Assembly (NCBI GenBank): GCA_027493625.1 | Contig: JAOSKM010000001.1 | Location: 1,703,489 to 1,767,488 of the forward strand | Reading direction: 5' to 3' | From: Planctomycetota bacterium | GTDB taxonomy: Bacteria > Planctomycetota > UBA8742 > UBA2392 | Length of the DNA: 64,000 nucleotides | Part shown: piece by piece, positions 38,201 to 46,151 of the stretch | Layout of the letters: every line of letters begins with the position of its first letter | How positions within the stretch are numbered: position 1 is the stretch's first letter | The notes under the pieces: model-generated | Told to the model about the DNA's origin: nothing | The model's database searches: none | Seen by the model: only the letters and a program-made list of their open reading frames with translations | Position numbers and translations under genes: made by a program

Positions 38201-38529
38201 TCACGTTTGCCTGGAACAAGCTGCAGGCCAGTTACGGGCCGAACGGCATGCCGATGCGCCTGCGGCTGTTCAATGACAAGGGTGAGTACGCGCCCGGGCT
38301 GGTCGCCCCCACCGAGACCGACCTGGTCAAGCAGCTCGGCAACAACGTGGGTATCGCCGACTTCGGCAAGGACTTCACCAAGCTGGCGGAAAAGTACGCG
38401 GCCGAATTCCCGGCCTTCCAGAAGGACGGCTTGAAGGTGGCCAAGGACATCGCCGAGGGCAAGTTCAAGCCGCCTGAGCAGCCGAAGGTTCCGCCGATCG
38501 AAATCCCGAAGCTGCCCTGGGGCAAGTAG
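35217..38529 (+). CDS. Large AsmA-like repeat protein (TIGR03545-like), one frameshift
   Basis: Function unknown; probably a membrane-anchored periplasmic or inter-membrane protein. After a charged N-terminus there is one membrane helix (VTLPLLFGAAALAYWFMID), then AsmA-type text (VRFSIFGPQLRIENLRAWQ). The frame changes near 35566-35583 (one extra base), resuming SGRLVVNDISATTIRLQEPW. Repaired length is about 1103 residues. The second half has about four tandem units of ~130 residues, each with an FCxAFNxF-like motif and a GxRGxxD motif. It overlaps the membrane protein gene upstream and is 6 bases from the GDPD gene, so the three may be co-transcribed. Confidence 0.7.
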
Positions 38530-38535
38530 ACGCCA

Positions 38536-39465
38536 ATGAACACAGCAATACGCGCGGCCGTGGCGGCCGTGATCGTCCTGGCCGCGGCCCTGGGCGCGAA
38601 CATGGAAGAGAAGCCGACAACCAAGCGCATCGAGGTAGTCGCCCACCGCGGCGCCAGCAACGACGCGCCGGAGAACACCCTGGCCGCATTCAAGCTCGCG
38701 CGTGAGCAGGGCGCCGACTGGTTCGAGCTCGACTGCCGGCAGTGCAAGGGCGGCGAAGTCGTGGTGATGCACGATGAAACCGTTGACCGCACCACCAGCG
38801 GTAAAGGCAAGGTCGCCGAGCTTACGCTGGAGCAACTGCAGGCCCTGGACGCGGGCAGCTGGAAGGACGCCGGGTACACCGGCGAGCGTGTGCCCACCCT
38901 GAAGGCCGCGCTGGAGTTGGCTGATGCTGACTGCGGCTGCTTCGTCGAGGTGAAGCCCATCAACCAGGGCAACCTCAAGGACCTGCTGGAGCGCACCGCC
39001 GCAGGCAAGCTCGGCCGCGATGAGAACTTTGACCGCGAGTTTTTAGCCGCGGTGGCTGACAGCCCCGACGCAACATTGGCGCGGGCGGTAATCGCCGACA
39101 TCCGCGCGGCCGGCAAACAGAAGTTCGTGGTGCTGCAATCGTTCTCACCTGTGGTGTGCGGTGTGATAGCGATTGAAGCGCCCGAGCTGAAGGTCGAGCT
39201 GCTGGGCGGAGCAAAAGATGCGGCAGCATGGGAAGGCTATTACCGCTGGCTGTTCCTGTTCGAGTTCAACGGGCTGAACACCAGCGCGTCGGCGCTGACG
39301 GAGGGGCGGCTGGACGTGATCCAGAGCGGCGGCAAGTCCTGCGCGGTGTACACGGTGGATGACACGGCCGAGATGCAGCGCCTGGCCGAAATGGGCGTCA
39401 ACCGCATCATTACCAACAAGCCCGCCCTGTGCCTGGAAGAGCTGGCCAAGTTGGGCAGGCGATAG
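38536..39465 (+). CDS. Glycerophosphodiester phosphodiesterase, exported
   Basis: Hydrolyses glycerophosphodiesters to glycerol-3-phosphate and an alcohol. The 309-residue protein has an N-terminal signal-like hydrophobic segment (AAVAAVIVLAAALGAN), then the GDPD TIM-barrel motifs VVAHRGASNDAPENTLAAF, FELDCRQ and VVVMHDETVDRTT with the catalytic His pair and acidic metal ligands. The end NRIITNKPALCLEELAKL is typical. About 60 residues around 150-210 vary from the family. It is 6 bases after the AsmA-like gene. Confidence 0.9.
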   Translation: MNTAIRAAVAAVIVLAAALGANMEEKPTTKRIEVVAHRGASNDAPENTLAAFKLAREQGADWFELDCRQCKGGEVVVMHDETVDRTTSGKGKVAELTLEQLQALDAGSWKDAGYTGERVPTLKAALELADADCGCFVEVKPINQGNLKDLLERTAAGKLGRDENFDREFLAAVADSPDATLARAVIADIRAAGKQKFVVLQSFSPVVCGVIAIEAPELKVELLGGAKDAAAWEGYYRWLFLFEFNGLNTSASALTEGRLDVIQSGGKSCAVYTVDDTAEMQRLAEMGVNRIITNKPALCLEELAKLGRR

Positions 39466-39468
39466 AGC

Positions 39469-39508
39469 CCCGGCCGAAAGGCCGGGGTCAGGCGCGCGTC
39501 TGCGCCTG
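39469..39508 (+). terminator. Two hairpins after the GDPD gene
   Basis: CCCCGGCC-GAAA-GGCCGGGG (39469-39488) directly followed by TCAGGCGC-GCGTCT-GCGCCTGA. Both stems are perfect but no U-run follows. They probably mark the 3-prime end of the plus-strand operon. Confidence 0.55.
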
Positions 39509-39524
39509 AACATCCCTGTGAATT

Positions 39525-39610
39525 TGGCGGAAGGTAGAGGAATCGAACCCCCGTCTGTTACGACGGCCCGGTTTTCGGGACCGGTTGCCCGCCTTCGGGC
39601 GCTACCCTCC
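39525..39610 (-). tRNA. Non-canonical tRNA-Ser (CGA), drawable with a 9/3 acceptor/T branch
   Basis: Long variable arm (CCGTC-GTAACA-GACGG), G discriminator, encoded CCA and an anticodon arm CCGGT-CCCGAAA-ACCGG giving CGA, close to bacterial tRNA-Ser(CGA). Three core features are unusual: position 8 is A not U, position 33 is C not U, and the D arm is GCCC-GAAGGC-GGGC without the usual A14 loop. The first nine bases GGAGGGTAG pair with the last nine CTACCTTCC (one G-U), leaving a 3-bp T stem GGG/CCT. A 7/5 drawing is also possible with two G-U pairs. It could be an active Ser tRNA, an allo-tRNA, or a tRNA-derived pseudogene. Confidence 0.7.
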
Positions 39611-39642
39611 GTGGGCGCCGCTTGCGCGTCGCCTGGTCTTTG

Positions 39643-39712
39643 CCTCGCACAGAGGACACAGAACGCGCAGAGAAAGGCCGTTCTCTGTGTACTCTGCGTC
39701 CTCTGCGCGAGG
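39643..39712. repeat. ACAGAGG-type inverted array between the two unusual tRNAs
   Basis: Left arm 39643-39674 and right arm 39681-39712 are reverse complements at 26 of 32 positions, with short CAGAG-type units in each arm. It fills the space between the two tRNA genes. Confidence 0.8.
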
Positions 39713-39719
39713 TCTACTT

Positions 39720-39798
39720 TGGTAGCTCCGGTGGGATTCGAACCCACACTGTCCTCGTTCTGAGCGAGGCGACTCCTTCCGTGTTGGTCTACGGAGCT
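39720..39798 (-). tRNA. Class I tRNA with Leu anticodon CAG
   Basis: Acceptor AGCTCCG/CGGAGCT, A discriminator, encoded CCA, T arm GTGGG-TTCGAAT-CCCAC. Anticodon loop CTCAGAA between CCTCG and CGAGG gives CAG (codon CUG, Leu). T8, A14 and a GG in the D loop are canonical. The variable loop is only 5 bases (ACAGT), whereas bacterial tRNA-Leu normally has a long arm. The D stem is only 3 good pairs with a long loop. Amino acid identity is therefore uncertain. Confidence 0.75.
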
Positions 39799-39809
39799 GT
39801 GAATTTTAC

Positions 39810-39833
39810 GGGGGCGCGCGCTAACGCGCCCCC
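39810..39833. repeat. GC hairpin between the small ORF unit and tRNA (CAG)
   Basis: GGGGGCGCG-CGCTAA-CGCGCCCCC, a perfect 9-bp stem. It may be an extra stop for the small transcription unit upstream on the minus strand. Confidence 0.5.
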
Positions 39834-39850
39834 TGAACGCACCAGTTGTC

Positions 39851-39885
39851 AAAGAGAAAGGCCCGCTGCCGTGGGGCAGCGGGCC
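39851..39885 (-). terminator. Intrinsic terminator of the 24-codon ORF unit
   Basis: Stem GGCCCGCTGCC / GGCAGCGGGCC with a 4-base loop (39860-39885) followed on the minus strand by TTTCTCTTT. It lies 21 bases after the small ORF stop. Confidence 0.75.
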
Positions 39886-39906
39886 TGTGAATTCGTGCAG
39901 CCGCGA

Positions 39907-39981
39907 CTACCCCGTACCAACACCCTCACCCAGGCCAAGGCCCGAGCCGGTCAGTGTGAGATACAGGGTCCACGTCTTCAT
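39907..39981 (-). CDS. Candidate 24-residue Gly-rich peptide
   Basis: No known family. ATG 39981 to TAG 39907 encodes a peptide starting MKTWTLYLTL and continuing with a Gly-rich tail (GSGLGLGEGVGTG). An AGGAG site lies at 39989-39993, 7 bases before the ATG. A TTGACA/TAAAGT promoter lies upstream and an intrinsic terminator downstream, so the ORF forms a complete small unit. The hydrophobic N-terminus could insert in or contact the membrane. It could instead be a leader peptide or chance ORF in an sRNA. Confidence 0.5.
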   Translation of the reverse strand: MKTWTLYLTLTGSGLGLGEGVGTG

Positions 39982-39999
39982 CGTTCTGCTCCTGCCTTG

Positions 40000-40028
40000 A
40001 CTTTACACGTCAAGACTTGACTTGTCAA
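40000..40028 (-). promoter_or_regulatory. Promoter with TTGAC/GTCAA palindromes upstream of the 24-codon ORF
   Basis: Minus strand perfect TTGACA (40023-40028), 17 bases, TAAAGT (40000-40005). The spacer holds GTCAAG-T-CTTGAC, and half sites TTGAC, GTCAA, TTGAC, GTCAA alternate across the promoter, which looks like a repressor operator. The predicted start would leave only a very short leader before the AGGAG. Confidence 0.55.
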
Positions 40029-40106
40029 TACATAACGAGGAAGGCGATCTGCGGGTTTCGTATTTTCTGTCGCCCCTGCGGGGCTTGGGGGCAATGTCAC
40101 GAAAAA

Positions 40107-40126
40107 CCCCGGGCTTACGCCCGGGG
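40107..40126. repeat. CCCCGGGC-TTAC-GCCCGGGG hairpin
   Basis: Perfect 8-bp stem with a 4-base loop, flanked by AAAAA on the left and CTAAG on the right. I recall near-identical hairpins as common intergenic repeats in planctomycetes. Smaller GCCCC/GGGGC hairpins lie nearby at about 40073-40085. The rest of 40029-40209 shows no gene. Confidence 0.7.
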
Positions 40127-40209
40127 CTAAGTTCTGGCGCCCTGCGGGGCTCAATTCGGACAGCTCTTCCGGGCCTGTCCACGTTCAAGAATGCTTTCTC
40201 CAAATTCCA

Positions 40210-40271
40210 CGATCCTGAACCCTGCATCCTGAATCGTGAATCCGCAGTCCAGAACCCTGAATCCTGAATCC
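40210..40271. repeat. CCTGAAT heptamer array downstream of topA
   Basis: Divides into sevens (ATCCTGA ACCCTGC ATCCTGA ATCGTGA ATCCGCA GTCCAGA ACCCTGA ATCCTGA). It ends one base before the topA stop codon. Confidence 0.8.
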
Positions 40272-40272
40272 C

Positions 40273-42926
40273 CTACACGTACTCTTCGCTGGGCTCGTCA
40301 CTGGCTTCCTCGGCCCCCGCCTTGCCGGTCGCGCGTTCCTTGTCGGCCTTCTCTTCTTCCTCGCGCTCGGCCTTGATGCGTTCGTACTTCGCTTCGGCCT
40401 CTTTCACCTTCTGCTCGTCGCGCTTCAGCGTGCCGGCCTCGATCGCCTCGCGGGCCTTGGTCGGGTTGTAGGTGTTCTTGCAGTCCGGGTAGCCGCTGCA
40501 GCCGATGAACGGCCGGCCACGGAAGAACTTCACGTTCATGGGCTTGCCGCACTGGTCGCAGGTCAAGCCGGCAAACTCGGCCTCGGTCTTCAGCTGGCGC
40601 AGCGACTTCTCGCTCTCCAGGCTGCGCGTGCCGCGGCAGGCGGGGAAGGTGCTGCAGCCCAGGAACGGCCCGCGGCGGCTCATGCGCACCACCATTTCCT
40701 TGCCGCACTCCGGGCACTCCAGGTCTTCCTTCTTCACCCGCAGGATCTTGCCGTCGCGGTTGAGCGGCACGGTCCCCTTGCACTCAGGGAACTTGGTGCA
40801 GCCGTAGAATTTACCGAAGCGGCTCCAGCGCTCCATCATCTCGCTGCCGCAGATCGGGCAGGGCAGGGGCTTGCCCTCTTCATCGAGCGCGAGCTTGCCC
40901 TTCACCTTCTCGATCCTCTGCTCGGCCTCGGCCAGCTCTTCGGCAAAGATGGCGTAAAAGTTGCGCAGCACCTCGACCCACTCCAGCTCGCCGTCTTCGA
41001 TCTTGTCGAGCTGCGCCTCCATCTTGCTGGTGAAGTCGGTCTGCATGATGCGCTGGAAGTTGCCCACCAGCATGTCGTTCACCAGCATGCCCAGCTCGGT
41101 GGCGAACAGGCGGCGCTTGTCGCTGCGCACGTAGAAACGGTCCTGGATCGTGCCGATGATGCTGGCGTAGGTGCTGGGACGGCCGATGCCTTCCTTCTCC
41201 AGCGTCTTGACCAGGCTCGCTTCCGTGTAGCGCGGCGGCGGCTGGGTGAAGTGCTGGTCGGGCTGCACGCGGTGGTCGGTCAGCCTTTCGCCCTCGTCCA
41301 GCTTGGGCATCAGCTGCTCGTCCTTGTCCAGCTTCACGCCCGTGATGCGCGCGTGGCCGTCGAACAGCAGGCGCTTGCCGCTGGTGCGGAACAGCGCATC
41401 GCCGGCGGTGATGTCGATGGTGGTGACCTCGTAGACGGCCGGGTTCATCTGGCAGGCAATGAAGCGCTCCCAGATCAGCGTATAGAGCCGCAGCTGGTCA
41501 CGATCGAGGAAGCGCGCCACTGCGTCGGGCGTGCGCGCCACGCTGGTCGGGCGGATCGCTTCGTGGGCGGCCTGGGCGCGCTTGCTGCTCTTGAAGAAGT
41601 TGCCCTTCTCGGGCAGGTAGCGCTCGCCGAATTCTCGCTGGATCATTTCGCGCGCGTCCGTCACCGCGAAATCGGACAGGTGGAAGCTGTCCGTGCGCAT
41701 GTAGGTGATCAGGCCGGTGGGGCCGTCTTCGCCGATCTCGATGCCTTCATACAGCCGTTGCGCCAGCTGCATGGTCTTCGCGCGCCGAAGCCCAGGCGCG
41801 TGCTGGCCGCCTGCTGCAGGGTGCTGGTGATGAAGGGCGGGCGCGGGCGGTCGCGGCGTTCTTTCTTCTCGATCTTGCTGACCGTGAAGGGCTTGCCGCT
41901 GATGTCCGCCAGCAGCGCGTCCACGTCGGCCTGGCTGGCCAGCTGCGGCTTTTCGCCCTTGAACTGCTTCAGGTCGGCGTGGAATACGCCCTCGGGCAGC
42001 CTGGGCTTTTCGACCGGCGCCGCGACCTCCGGCTCGGCGGAGTCGTCTTCCTCTTCGACCTCGCCCTCGGGCTTCTCGGTGGCTTCCTCCTCGCGGCTGA
42101 CGCCGTGGTAGGCTGCGAGGAACTTCGCCAGCGCCTCCTGTCCCTGCTCATCCAGCCGCTGTTTGCCGAGGAAGGCCGTGACGGTCCAGTACTCCTCGGG
42201 CGTGAACGCCATGATTTCGCGTTCGCGCTCGACGATCAGGCGCAGCGCCACGCTCTGCACGCGCCCGGCGCTGAGTCCGCGGAACACCTTCTTCCAGAGC
42301 AGCGGGCTGAGCTTGTATCCCACCAGGCGGTCCAGCATGCGGCGGGCCTGCTGGGCGTTGACCAGGTTCTCCGCGATTTCGCGCGGGTGCTCGAAGGCGT
42401 GCTGGATGGCCTTCTTGGTGATTTCATTGAACGTCACGCGCTTGGCGCGCTCGTCGTCGAGGCCCAGGGCCTCCTTCAGGTGCCAGGCGATGGCTTCGCC
42501 TTCGCGGTCCGGGTCGGGCGCGAGGTAGACGGTCTTGGCCTTGTCGGCCGCGGACTTGAGTTCCTTGATGATGTCCTTCTTGCCGCGGATGGTGAGGTAC
42601 TGGGGCTCGAAGTCCTTGTCGACATCGATGCCGAGTTTCGACTTGGGCAGGTCGCGCACGTGGCCGACGCTGGCCTTCACGATGTAGCCGTCGCCGAGGT
42701 AGCGGTTGATGGTCTTGGCCTTGGCCGGCGATTCCACGATGACGAGCGGCTTGCCGCGCCGCGCGCCGCTCTTGGCGCCGGCCTTCTTCTTGCGCTTGGC
42801 CTTGGACGCCTTGCCGGCCGCCTTTTTTGCAGGCTTTTTGGCGGCCTTCTTCGCAGGCTTTTTGGCGACCTTTTCGGTCGGTTCCTGCGGTGCGCCTTCC
42901 TCTTTAATGTTCTCGGGCTGGTCCAT
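40273..42926 (-). CDS. topA: DNA topoisomerase I (type IA), one frameshift
   Basis: Relaxes negative supercoils by transient single-strand cleavage. After a Lys/Ala-rich N-terminal tail of about 45 residues comes the Toprim domain (LVIVESPAKAKTINRYLG, and DPDREGEAIAWHL). The active-site region TGLITYMRTDS lies later, followed by three C-terminal Cys4 zinc ribbons (CPICGSEM, CPECGKEM, CDQCGKPM). The frame breaks near 41779-41784; one added base restores GFGARKTMQLAQRLYEG. Repaired length is about 884. ATG 42926 is preferred over 42965. A single-copy essential gene, so a sequence error is likely. Confidence 0.93.
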
Positions 42927-42971
42927 GGGCGGGGGATGATAAGCACCATCTAAAAGAACTGTCAAACGGGC

Positions 42972-43427
42972 TTATTCCTTCGCCTGTTCCCCGGATGGCC
43001 CGGAACCCGCTTCATTTGCGGCTTTGCGGGCGCTGAAAAATGCCTCCAGGATCAGCTTGGCGGCGACCGCGTGCACGCGCTGTTTGCGCTCGGAGGGTTT
43101 CAGGCCGCCCTCGATCAGCATGCCCTCGGCCTCCCAGCTGCTGAGCCGCTCGTCGGCGTACTCGACGGGCAGTTGGCTGTGCGCGGCCAGTCGCGCGCCG
43201 AACTCGCGGCAGAGCTTCGCGGCCTTGCCTTCGCTGCCGTCCATGTTGACCGGCAGGCCGACCACGATGCCGGCGACATCTTCACTGGCCGCGAGTTTTT
43301 TCAGCGATGAGAGCAGCTTCTCGTCAGGCCTGGCGTCCAGCACCTTGAGCGGCATGGCAATGGCCTCATCGCCGACAGCCACGCCGACGTACTTGCTGCC
43401 AAAATCAACTCCCAGCCAACGGCTCAT
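42972..43427 (-). CDS. ruvX: Putative Holliday junction resolvase / pre-16S rRNA nuclease YqgF
   Basis: An RNase H-fold nuclease implicated in 16S rRNA 5-prime maturation and recombination. The 151-residue protein starts MSRWLGVDFGSKYVGVAVGD and has VVGLPVNMDGSEGKAAK and DERLSSWEAEGML, the YqgF motifs with the conserved acidic residues. It lies 45 bases before topA in the same direction. Confidence 0.92.
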   Translation of the reverse strand: MSRWLGVDFGSKYVGVAVGDEAIAMPLKVLDARPDEKLLSSLKKLAASEDVAGIVVGLPVNMDGSEGKAAKLCREFGARLAAHSQLPVEYADERLSSWEAEGMLIEGGLKPSERKQRVHAVAAKLILEAFFSARKAANEAGSGPSGEQAKE

Positions 43428-43459
43428 GTTTGCACCCTGGAAAACCTTGGAAAAGCAGT

Positions 43460-43487
43460 CTCACGCCAAGGCGCCAAGCCGCCAAGA
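43460..43487. repeat. Left terminal inverted repeat of the GxxExxY element
   Basis: 28 bases built of eights (ACGCCAAG GCGCCAAG CCGCCAAG). It is the reverse complement of 43942-43969 at 27 of 28 positions. Confidence 0.85.
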
Positions 43488-43492
43488 AAGGC

Positions 43493-43893
43493 CTAAAAGT
43501 CGTTTGCCACCCGTTCGACGCCATCCTTGAGCAATCGCGCACCGAAGTTGACGACGAAACCAAGGCGATAGTCGAGCAAAACAAGGTAAGTCTTCAATTG
43601 GCGGGCAAACAGTTCGGAGTGCTTCTCCGTCGCCTTCAATTCGATGACAAATTGCCCTCGACAATCAGGTCTGCACGATAGGCCGTCCCCATGTCCTCGT
43701 CGTCCCAGATCAACGGGACATCGACCTCAGTTTCAACCTGCAGGCCCGCCTTGCGAAGCTCATGGGCAAGAATACGCAGATACGCCGACTCCAGCAGTCC
43801 CGGCCCGAGTTTCCGGTGAATCAGCAACGCACGATCCATCACTATTGAGGCGATACGATCCAGCTCAGCCTGCAGTTCAGCGTTCCCGGCCAT
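43493..43893 (-). pseudogene. GxxExxY family protein, one-base frameshift
   Basis: Family of unknown function, small predicted PD-(D/E)XK-type nucleases. The first 80 residues read MDRALLIHRKLGPGLLESAY with the defining GLLESAY motif, then YRADLIVEG. One base is missing near 43654-43657; restoring it continues as VIELKATEKHSELFARQLK and ends VERVANDF at TAG 43493, about 133 residues. The D...E-x-K triad (RADLIVEG, IELK) is intact after repair. The gene sits inside facing 28-base inverted repeats. It may be a real pseudogene or a sequence error like those in rpsE and rplL. Confidence 0.85.
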
Positions 43894-43941
43894 AACCAGT
43901 TCCTTTCCAAGTTCTGTATGTGGAAGCGAGTCAGTCGCAGT

Positions 43942-43969
43942 TCTTGGCGTCTTGGCGCCTTGGCGTGAG
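43942..43969. repeat. Right terminal inverted repeat of the GxxExxY element
   Basis: 28 bases (CTTGGCGT CTTGGCGC CTTGGCGT units) facing the copy at 43460-43487 with one mismatch. The two repeats bound a 510-base segment containing only the GxxExxY gene. Confidence 0.85.
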
Positions 43970-43985
43970 GCCAGCTTTTACCTGC

Positions 43986-44993
43986 CTACTCGCCCGAGGT
44001 AATGCGCTTCACGTCCTGGCCGTGGCCGCGTTTCAGGACCAGCACCTTGCCTTCGCTGATCACTACAAGCAGGTTTGACTCCCCCACCACTGCCACCTGG
44101 GCGGCTTCGCCAGCGGCGTAGTTGTTCTGCCCTGCCACGCTGATTGCCTGCTCGGGCGTACGGCCGGACTTTTCCAGCCTGTCCAGCAGCGCGTCCCAGG
44201 TGCCGACGTCGTCAAACTCGGCCTGCAGCGCGGCTACGCGCAGGTTGCCGGCCTTTTCGATCAGGCCGAAGTCGATGCTGATGCTCTGCAGCCCGGCATA
44301 GTCCTGCTCGCTTACGTCCTTGGGCTCGGCCGGTTTCAGGCGGCTGCTGTGCTGGGGCAGGTGCTGGTGCAACTCGCGCTCGTAGGTGGGCAGCGCGAAC
44401 AGGAAGCAGCCGATGTTCCACAGGCAGCCTTGTTTGATCATCTCGGCGGCCTGGGCTTCGCCCGGCTTCTCCTTGAAGCCCCGCACCTTGTGGACGCCAT
44501 CGCCCAGCAGTTCGCCGGGCTGGATGTAGCCGAAGCCCGGGTGCGGCCAAGCCGGCTTCACGCCGAACACGTGGATTGCCTCGCGGTAGCCTTCCTGCGC
44601 GCGCGCCGCCTGCACGCCCGTACTCAGCGCCTCGGCGGGCTCCAGCAGCGTGTCGGCCGGCAGCACCAGCACGTCGGCCTGCGGGTCCAGCGCGTGCACG
44701 CGCTTGCAACCAAGCGTGACGGCCGCTGCGGTGTCACGGCGGGCGGGCTCAACGCACAGGTTGGAGGCTTCAAGCTCCGGCAGGGCCTCGCGCACCAGGT
44801 GGGCCTGCGCGCCCGAGGTGACGACCAATATGCGCGCGGCCTCAGTGCACTGTCGGGCGCGTTGCCAGGCCAGCTCCAGCAGGGTGGAGTCGCCGTCCGG
44901 CTTCAGCAGGTATTTGGGGTGCGCGTCGCCCGACAAAGGCCAGAAGCGCGAAGAAGCGCCGCCCGCAAGAATGATGGCGTACAGGTTGGCCAT
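43986..44993 (-). CDS. manC: Mannose-1-phosphate guanylyltransferase
   Basis: Makes GDP-mannose from mannose-1-phosphate and GTP for surface polysaccharide. The 335-residue protein has the nucleotidyltransferase signature AIILAGGASSRFWPLSGDAH and the GFKEKPGEAQ metal/sugar-site motif near residue 170. The C-terminal isomerase domain of two-domain ManC enzymes is absent. No Shine-Dalgarno is visible; a TTTTGAA array ends 7 bases before the ATG. No other polysaccharide genes lie nearby. Confidence 0.88.
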   Translation of the reverse strand: MANLYAIILAGGASSRFWPLSGDAHPKYLLKPDGDSTLLELAWQRARQCTEAARILVVTSGAQAHLVREALPELEASNLCVEPARRDTAAAVTLGCKRVHALDPQADVLVLPADTLLEPAEALSTGVQAARAQEGYREAIHVFGVKPAWPHPGFGYIQPGELLGDGVHKVRGFKEKPGEAQAAEMIKQGCLWNIGCFLFALPTYERELHQHLPQHSSRLKPAEPKDVSEQDYAGLQSISIDFGLIEKAGNLRVAALQAEFDDVGTWDALLDRLEKSGRTPEQAISVAGQNNYAAGEAAQVAVVGESNLLVVISEGKVLVLKRGHGQDVKRITSGE

Positions 44994-45000
44994 GGGGGCA

Positions 45001-45030
45001 ATTCAAAATTCAAAATGCATAATTCAAAAT
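45001..45030. repeat. ATTCAAA heptamer array at the manC start
   Basis: ATTCAAA ATTCAAA ATGCATA ATTCAAA, abutting the manC start codon on the minus strand. A shorter partial facing copy (TTCTGAATTC) lies at 45061-45070. Confidence 0.8.
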
Positions 45031-45068
45031 GGGTGGCTTGTTCCGGCGCGCTTCAACTCATTCTGAAT

Positions 45069-46151
45069 TCAGCCTTCGAGCGCTGCGAGCACTGCTTCGC
45101 CCATTTCTTTGCAGCCTACCACTTTGACGCCGTCGCCGCGGGCGATGTCGGCCGTGCGCAGGCCTTTGTCCAGGGCCTTGGCGACCGCGTTGTCGATCGC
45201 CTCGCCGATGTCCGGGCGCTTGGCCGCGTGGGTGAACAGCATGCCGGCCGTGAGGATCATGGCCAGCGGGTTGGCCTTGCCTGTGCCGGTGATGTCCGGT
45301 GCGCTGCCGTGCACGGGCTCGAACAGCGGCACGCCCTTGCCCAGGCTGGCGCTGGGCAGCATGCCCAGGCTGCCGGTCAGCTGCGCACCGATGTCGCTGA
45401 GGATGTCGCCGAACATGTTTCCGGCCACGATCACGTCGAAATCCTTGGGCCGGCTGACCAGCTGCATGCAGCAGTTGTCGATGAAGATGTGCTTGAGCTC
45501 GACCTCGCTGTAGCTGCTGTCGTGCAGCTTCTGGATCGTCTCGCGCCACAGCTGCATCACCTCAAGGGCGTTGGCCTTGTCGGCGCTGTGCACGCGCTTG
45601 CGGCGCAGTTGCGCGGCCTCAAACGCCACCTTGCCGATGCGCTCGACTTCCCATGCGTGGTACTTCATGGTGTTCACGCCGTAACGGCCTTGCGCGTCTT
45701 CGAAGTAGCCGCGCGGTTCGCTGAAGTACAGGCCGCCGGTCAGCTCGCGCACGATCAGGATGTCCGTGCCATCGATCAGCTCGCGCTTGAGGGGGCTGGC
45801 GGCGATCAGCGCCGGCACGGGCTTCACCGGGCGCAGGTTGGCGTACAGGTCGAAGGTCTTGCGCAGGGTCAGCTTGGCGCGCTCCGGCCGCTCGCTGGGC
45901 GGCGCGTTATCCCAGCGCGGGTCGCCGAAGGGCCCGCACAGGATGGCGTCCGACTGCTGGCACAGCTTGAGCGTATGGTCGGGCAGGGGTGGCAGGCCCT
46001 GGTCAACGGCCGCCGCTGCGGCGGGCGCGCTGTCGTGGCTGAGGCTGAGGCCGAACTTCTTAGCGGCCGCCTGCATCACCGCCACGGCGGCTTCCGTGAT
46101 CTCCGGGCCGATCCCGTCACCCGGGATGACTGCAACCTTCAACTCGGTCAT
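45069..46151 (-). CDS. leuB: 3-isopropylmalate dehydrogenase
   Basis: Oxidises and decarboxylates 3-isopropylmalate with NAD in leucine synthesis. The 360-residue protein starts MTELKVAVIPGDGIGPEITE and has the active-site RELTGGLYFSEPRGYF, plus EPVHGSAPDITGTGKANPLA near the C-terminus. An in-frame start 63 codons upstream is rejected as non-conserved. No other leu genes are in the window, so the pathway genes are scattered. Confidence 0.95.
   Translation of the reverse strand: MTELKVAVIPGDGIGPEITEAAVAVMQAAAKKFGLSLSHDSAPAAAAAVDQGLPPLPDHTLKLCQQSDAILCGPFGDPRWDNAPPSERPERAKLTLRKTFDLYANLRPVKPVPALIAASPLKRELIDGTDILIVRELTGGLYFSEPRGYFEDAQGRYGVNTMKYHAWEVERIGKVAFEAAQLRRKRVHSADKANALEVMQLWRETIQKLHDSSYSEVELKHIFIDNCCMQLVSRPKDFDVIVAGNMFGDILSDIGAQLTGSLGMLPSASLGKGVPLFEPVHGSAPDITGTGKANPLAMILTAGMLFTHAAKRPDIGEAIDNAVAKALDKGLRTADIARGDGVKVVGCKEMGEAVLAALEG

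Noticed and set aside
39525..39610. tRNA-Sec (selC)
   Set aside because: Although the D arm and long acceptor look Sec-like, the anticodon is CGA, not TCA, and the length is short for selC.
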